Shown here: positions 60,356-64,000 of the stretch, piece after piece | How positions within the stretch are numbered: position 1 is the first letter of the stretch | Layout: every line of letters starts with the position of its first letter | Origin: Pelomonas dachongensis | GTDB lineage: Bacteria > Pseudomonadota > Gammaproteobacteria > Burkholderiales > Burkholderiaceae_C | DNA length: 64,000 bases | Assembly (NCBI RefSeq): GCF_043555865.1 | Contig: NZ_JBIGHY010000006.1 | Span: 248,001 to 312,000, forward strand | Reading direction: 5' to 3' | Program-made: the position numbers and the translations under genes | The notes under the pieces: model-generated | Told to the model about the DNA's origin: nothing | The model's database searches: none | Seen by the model: the letters and a program-made list of their open reading frames with translations, nothing else

Positions 60356-60927
60356 GCCAGCGGCTCCAGCCCGGCGCGGCGCAGCAGCGCGCACGTGCGG
60401 ATCAGCGGCAGCCCCACCAGCGCGGTGGGGTCGTCGGACTCGACGGCGTCCAGCAGCGCAATGCCCAGGCTCTCGACCTTGGCGCTGCCGGCGCAGTCGT
60501 AGGGCTCATCGGCGCGCAGGTAGGCCTCGATGGCGGCGTCGGTGAGTTCTCGCACCTGCACGCGCACCTCGGCGCGTTCGATGGCGGCCAGCCCGGGTGC
60601 GACGACAGCAACGGCGGTTTGGAAGACCACCTCGCGCCCGCTCATGCGCCGAAGCTGCGCCGCGGCGGCCTCGTGGGACCCGGGCTTGCCGATGGCCTCG
60701 CCGCCGAGGTCGGCGACCTGGTCGGAGCCGATCACCACGGCGTCTGGATGCGCGGCAGCGACGGCGCGCGCCTTGGCCAGCGCCAGCCGTTCGGCCAGCG
60801 CTCCCGGCGTCTCTCCGGGCAGGGCGGCCTCGTCGACGGCCGGGCTGATGGCCTCAAACGGCAGGCGCAGCCGTGACAGCAGCTCGTGACGGTATCGGGA
60901 GGTGGAGGCAAGGATCAGGCGGGGCAT
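60352..60927 (-). CDS. Maf-family nucleoside triphosphate pyrophosphatase (YceF-like)
   Basis: A 191-residue Maf protein which removes pyrophosphate from modified or standard nucleoside triphosphates, YceF-type members preferring 7-methyl-GTP. It has LILASTSRYRHELLSRL, IGSDQVADLGGEAIGKPG with the catalytic Asp, TAVAVV and the terminal DDPTALVGLPLI motif. In many proteobacteria yceF neighbours yceD-rpmF-plsX, exactly as here (divergent, 32 bases from yceD). Both starts share a short promoter region. Confidence 0.92.
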   Translation of the reverse strand: MPRLILASTSRYRHELLSRLRLPFEAISPAVDEAALPGETPGALAERLALAKARAVAAAHPDAVVIGSDQVADLGGEAIGKPGSHEAAAAQLRRMSGREVVFQTAVAVVAPGLAAIERAEVRVQVRELTDAAIEAYLRADEPYDCAGSAKVESLGIALLDAVESDDPTALVGLPLIRTCALLRRAGLEPLA

Positions 60928-60959
60928 GCGGTCATTCTCGCCCGCCTAAACTGCGGGAT

Positions 60960-61520
60960 ATGAAACCGCGCGCCTTTGTTCCTGAGAAGCTCGATGTCGC
61001 CGTCTTCGCCCGTGAAGATGGCAGCCTGGAGGGCGAGTGGCCGGCTGTCACACTGCAGCGCCTGGCCGATTCCGCTGCGCCCGAGGCACCCGCGTCAGGC
61101 TGGCCCGCGCTGCGCTGGAGCCTGCGCGGCGAGATCCGCCAGCCCAAGGGCGGCAAGGCCCAGACGTGGCTGCATCTGCGCTGCCATGCCGAGGTCGCGC
61201 TGACCTGCCAGCGCTGCCTCAAGCCGGTCACCGAGGCGCTGGACATCGACCGCTGGATCCGTTTCGTCGAGAGCGAGGCAGAGGCCGAGGCGCTGGACGC
61301 GGACAGTGAGGACGACGTGCTGGCGCTGCCACGCCATCTGGACGCCCGCGAGCTGATCGAGGACGAGTTGCTGCTGGCGTTGCCGCTGGTGCCGCGTCAC
61401 GAAACCTGCCCTGAGCCACTGGCCCATGTCGATGATGACGAGGAGGCCGACGCCGAACTGGAGCGTCCCAACCCGTTCGCGGCGCTGGCGGCCCTGAAGA
61501 AGTCCGGCGGCAGCGCCTGA
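60960..61520 (+). CDS. yceD: YceD-family (DUF177) protein
   Basis: A 186-residue acidic protein of the YceD family, linked to 23S rRNA accumulation and always found ahead of rpmF. It has the YceD core LTCQRCLKPVTEALD with the two Cys, followed by an acidic DxDSEDD stretch and the C-terminal LVPRHE and NPFAALAALK motifs. The start is the ATG at 60960 (MKPRAFVPEKLDV) with no strong ribosome binding site; the longer frame upstream is antisense to maf. The L32 gene follows after 177 bases that contain a promoter. Confidence 0.9.
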   Translation: MKPRAFVPEKLDVAVFAREDGSLEGEWPAVTLQRLADSAAPEAPASGWPALRWSLRGEIRQPKGGKAQTWLHLRCHAEVALTCQRCLKPVTEALDIDRWIRFVESEAEAEALDADSEDDVLALPRHLDARELIEDELLLALPLVPRHETCPEPLAHVDDDEEADAELERPNPFAALAALKKSGGSA

Positions 61521-61569
61521 GTTCCGCCATGCCCTGCCGGCGTCCACGAGCCCCGGTTTCAGGCGGGGT

Positions 61570-61598
61570 TTGGCGAACTGCACATTCAGCGCTATACT
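61570..61598 (+). promoter_or_regulatory. Sigma-70-like promoter ahead of rpmF
   Basis: TTGGCG (61570-61575) and TATACT (61593-61598) are separated by exactly 17 bases, the best sigma-70-type match noticed in an intergenic region of this window. A start would fall at about 61605, giving a leader of about 93 bases before the rpmF ATG. Confidence 0.65.
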
Positions 61599-61645
61599 CG
61601 TGGGCTTTTCTGCGGCCTGGAGATCGAGCGCAAGTCTCTCTCCCC

Positions 61646-61658
61646 GGGGCAGAGCCCC
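61646..61658 (+). other. Small GC hairpin in the rpmF leader
   Basis: GGGGC-AGA-GCCCC forms a 5-bp stem with a three-base loop about 40 bases before the L32 start, inside the predicted leader. It could affect translation or be a folded region of the message; its role is not known, and it is reported because ribosomal protein leaders are often regulatory. Confidence 0.35.
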
Positions 61659-61697
61659 AAAGTCCGCCCTCAAACCCCGCAGAGTCTGGAGTTTTTC

Positions 61698-61883
61698 ATG
61701 GCTGTTCAGCAAAACAAGAAGTCGCCTTCCAAGCGCGGCATGCACCGTTCCCACAACGCCCTGGTCACGCCGGGCACGGCCGTCGAGTCGACGACCGGCG
61801 AAGTGCACCTGCGTCACCACATCAGCCCCAACGGCTTTTATCGTGGCCGCAAGGTGCTGAAGAGCAAGGCCGACGCGGCTTGA
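61698..61883 (+). CDS. rpmF: 50S ribosomal protein L32
   Basis: The 61-residue product is L32, a small subunit of the large ribosomal particle. It begins MAVQQNKKSPSKRGMHRSHN with the basic N-terminus, continues LRHHISPNGFYRG, and lacks the zinc-binding Cys of some L32 forms. Length is standard. It lies between yceD and plsX as in most proteobacteria. Preceded by a GGAG box and its own promoter; followed by a terminator-like hairpin that would make L32 more abundant than PlsX. Confidence 0.97.
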   Translation: MAVQQNKKSPSKRGMHRSHNALVTPGTAVESTTGEVHLRHHISPNGFYRGRKVLKSKADAA

Positions 61884-61928
61884 TGCTCTCGCGCCGCCGC
61901 GTGGCGGTGCGCATCGATGAATCTGCCG

Positions 61929-61970
61929 ACCCGGCCTGCGCATGGCGCTGTGCCGGGTTTGGTCTTTTCT
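61929..61970 (+). terminator. Terminator-like hairpin between rpmF and plsX
   Basis: ACCCGGC (61929-61935) pairs with GCCGGGT (61952-61958), with a further GCGC-ATG-GCGC inside the loop, followed by TTGGTCTTTTCT. A partial terminator here would uncouple rpmF from the fatty-acid genes. The T-run is interrupted, so read-through is likely. Confidence 0.6.
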
Positions 61971-61987
61971 GAATCGCTTTCGCCTCC

Positions 61988-63082
61988 ATGACCCACGCGC
62001 CCCTGCCTGATCCTGTCCGTCTTGTCGTCGACTGCATGGGCGGCGACCACGGCCCTTCGGTCACGCTGCCGGCCTGCCGCGCCTTCCTCGACAAGCACCC
62101 CGGTGCCGAGCTGATCCTGGTCGGCAAGCCCGAGGCGCTGACCGCAGCCGATGCCTGGCCGCGCTGCCGCATCGTTGCGGCCAGCGAGGTCGTCACGATG
62201 GACGACCCCATCGAGGTGGCGCTGCGCCGCAAGCGCGACTCGTCGATGCGCGTGGCCATCCAGCAGTTGAAGGAAGGCCGCGACGGTGAGGCGCCGCTGG
62301 CGCACGCCTGCGTGTCGGCCGGCAACACCGGTGCACTGATGGCCATGGCCAAGGTGATGCTGAAGACGGTGCCCGGCATCGACCGACCGGCCATCGCCGC
62401 GGTGATGCCCAACGCTGCCGGACGCTTCACCACCGTGCTGGACCTGGGCGCCAATGTCGACTCGTCGGCCGAGAACCTGCTGCAGTTCGCCGTGCTGGGC
62501 AGTGCGCTGGTGTCGGCCGTCGACGGCATCGAGGAGCCCAGCGTCGGCCTGCTCAACATTGGTGAAGAGGCCATCAAGGGCAGCGAGACCATCAAGCAGG
62601 CCGGCGAACTGCTGCGCGCCGCCGGCGGGGCGGGTCAGTTGAATTTCTACGGCAACGTCGAGGGCAACGACATCTTCAAGGGCACGACGGACATCGTGGT
62701 CTGCGACGGCTTCGTCGGCAACGTCATGCTGAAGGCCTCCGAAGGGCTGGCCAGCATGATGAGCGGCTTCATCAAGACCGAGTTCACGCGCGACTGGTTC
62801 AGCATGCTGGGCGGTCTGCTGGTCAAGCCGGTGCTGAGCCGCTTCAAGCACCGCGTGGACCACCGCCGGTTCAACGGCGCGGCGCTGCTGGGCCTGCGCG
62901 GCCTGGTGTTCAAGAGCCACGGCTCGGCCGATGCCTTCGCCTTCGAGAACGCGCTGGCGCGCGCTTATGATGCCGCCCGCAACCGGCTGCTTGACCGGGT
63001 ACACGACCGCATCGTCAGCACGCTGCAGGCGGGCAACACCGATGCCGGAGACACGGCGGCGCCGACCGCCCAGGCCGCATGA
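61988..63082 (+). CDS. plsX: Phosphate acyltransferase PlsX
   Basis: PlsX makes acyl-phosphate from acyl-ACP for phospholipid synthesis. The 364-residue product has VDCMGGDHGPS at the start, ACVSAGNTGALMAM, VLDLGANVD, FYGNVEGNDIF, DIVVCDGFVGNVMLK and a C-terminal FNGAALLGLRGLV. Length and motif set are complete. It sits in the conserved yceD-rpmF-plsX-fabH cluster, and its stop overlaps the fabH start by four bases (ATGA). The C-terminus has an Ala/Thr-rich tail. Confidence 0.97.
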   Translation: MTHAPLPDPVRLVVDCMGGDHGPSVTLPACRAFLDKHPGAELILVGKPEALTAADAWPRCRIVAASEVVTMDDPIEVALRRKRDSSMRVAIQQLKEGRDGEAPLAHACVSAGNTGALMAMAKVMLKTVPGIDRPAIAAVMPNAAGRFTTVLDLGANVDSSAENLLQFAVLGSALVSAVDGIEEPSVGLLNIGEEAIKGSETIKQAGELLRAAGGAGQLNFYGNVEGNDIFKGTTDIVVCDGFVGNVMLKASEGLASMMSGFIKTEFTRDWFSMLGGLLVKPVLSRFKHRVDHRRFNGAALLGLRGLVFKSHGSADAFAFENALARAYDAARNRLLDRVHDRIVSTLQAGNTDAGDTAAPTAQAA

Positions 63083-64000
63083 GCCCCACTGCAAACTCCC
63101 CCCGCTATTCCCGCATCCTCGGCACCGGCAGCCATCTGCCGGCTGACCGCGTGACCAACCAGGCCCTCGTCGACCGCCTGGCGGTCGAAGGCATCGAGAC
63201 CTCGGACGACTGGATCGTCGAGCGCACCGGCATCCGCGCGCGCTACTTCGCGGCGCCCGATCAGACCGCCAGCGACCTGGCCTTCCCCGCCGCGCAGGCG
63301 GCGCTGGCCGCGGCCGGCATCTCGGCCGAAGAGCTGGACCTCATCATCGTCGCCACGTCCACGCCCGACATGGTGTTCCCGTCCACGGCCTGCCTGCTGC
63401 AGCAGAAGCTGGGTGTGCACGGCTGCGCCGCGTTCGACCTGCAGGCCGTCTGCTCGGGCTTCGTCTACGCGCTCAGCGTGGCGGACTCGATGATCAAGGC
63501 CGGCGCCGCCAACAAGGCGCTGATCGTGGGCGCCGAGGTGTTCTCGCGCATCCTGGACTTCAAGGATCGCACCACCTGCGTGCTGTTCGGCGACGGCGCC
63601 GGTGCCGTGGTGCTGGGTGCCAGCGCCGAGCCTGGCATCCTGGCCACCGAGCTGCACGCGGATGCCCGCCATGTCGACATCCTGTGCACGCCGGGCGCCG
63701 TCAGCGGTGGGCAGGTCATCGGCACGCCGCTGCTGCGCATGGACGGCCAGGCCGTCTTCAAGCTCGCCGTGGGCGTGCTCGAGAAGGTCGCACGTTCCGT
63801 GCTCGAGAAGGCTGGCAAGACGGAGGCCGACGTGGACTGGCTGATCCCGCATCAGGCCAACATCCGCATCATGCAGGGCACGGCCAAGAAGCTGAAGCTG
63901 GACCTGAACAAGCTCATCGTCACCGTCGACGAGCATGGCAACACCTCGGCCGCCTCCGTGCCGCTGGCACTGGACGCCGCCGTGCGCAGCGGCCGCGTGC
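63079..64000 (+). CDS. fabH: Beta-ketoacyl-ACP synthase III, truncated by the window end
   Basis: FabH starts fatty-acid synthesis by condensing acetyl-CoA with malonyl-ACP. The ATG overlaps the plsX stop (ATGA). The visible 307 residues contain Cys125 in LQAVCSGFVYAL, His258 in WLIPHQANIRI and Asn288 in EHGNTSAAS, the full FabH catalytic triad, plus FGDGAGAVVLG. Only about 20 C-terminal residues are missing because the window stops. Frame and start were read directly from the sequence. Confidence 0.95.
   Translation, partial: MSPTANSPRYSRILGTGSHLPADRVTNQALVDRLAVEGIETSDDWIVERTGIRARYFAAPDQTASDLAFPAAQAALAAAGISAEELDLIIVATSTPDMVFPSTACLLQQKLGVHGCAAFDLQAVCSGFVYALSVADSMIKAGAANKALIVGAEVFSRILDFKDRTTCVLFGDGAGAVVLGASAEPGILATELHADARHVDILCTPGAVSGGQVIGTPLLRMDGQAVFKLAVGVLEKVARSVLEKAGKTEADVDWLIPHQANIRIMQGTAKKLKLDLNKLIVTVDEHGNTSAASVPLALDAAVRSGRV

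Overview
The window is GC-rich, compact, single-chromosome-style DNA. Its gene content points to a betaproteobacterium of the order Burkholderiales, most likely near Roseateles/Mitsuaria/Rubrivivax. Indicators are a tatBC tail followed by a DegP-type protease and Nif3, a phaC-phaA-phaB operon for polyhydroxybutyrate, and an EPS-associated MarR regulator. The genus is an inference; nothing here fixes it.

Layout. 1-9.7 kb: housekeeping and small-metabolism genes (tatB end, tatC, DegP-like protease, Nif3, a secreted rhamnogalacturonan lyase, pdxA, a TonB-C-like exported protein, a solute-binding protein, a Nudix hydrolase, maiA, a PgeF/YfiH protein). 9.7-13.5 kb: phaCAB. 13.5-14.4 kb: a scar holding the two ends of a deleted XRE/AbiEii-type toxin-antitoxin pair. 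14.4-15.9 kb: lysS on the minus strand.

16.1-26.5 kb (plus strand, region A): a glycan assembly cluster with an acyltransferase, two PLP aminotransferases, a flippase, two GT4 glycosyltransferases, a methyltransferase, a PglC-type initiating sugar transferase and a PglF/WbpM-type dehydratase. A VapBC pair sits inside it.

56.8-26.6 kb (minus strand, region B): polysaccharide export genes (OPX protein, Wzz-type PCP), then a MarR_EPS regulator heading about 27 kb of almost gapless codirectional genes. They encode a legionaminic-acid-type nonulosonate pathway (LegB, LegC, LegI, LegG, PtmE, LegF) with an ATP-grasp/HAD fusion inserted, Gmd, a Wzx flippase, several glycosyltransferases, an acetyltransferase, an SDR enzyme and a Wzy-like polymerase. 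They also encode a WbpG-HisH-HisF sugar amidotransferase trio, an unusual alkaline-phosphatase-fold-like protein and a WbvB/WbvR/WbvD (FnlABC-like) pathway for a UDP-2-acetamido-2,6-dideoxy-L-hexose with its WbuB-like transferase. The two regions converge on a hairpin at 26.5 kb.

56.9-64 kb: a WecA-type initiating transferase (probably part of region B's assembly line), rhlE, an RsmI-family methyltransferase, maf, and the conserved yceD-rpmF-plsX-fabH cluster, with fabH cut by the window end.

Taken together, region B probably builds a surface polysaccharide (O-antigen or capsule) containing a legionaminic-type acid, an acetamidino-modified sugar and an L-QuiNAc/L-FucNAc-type residue. The most interesting unexplained items are the ATP-grasp/HAD fusion within the nonulosonate genes, the paired 17-bp palindromes in front of the regulator, and the orphan phosphatase-fold-like protein.
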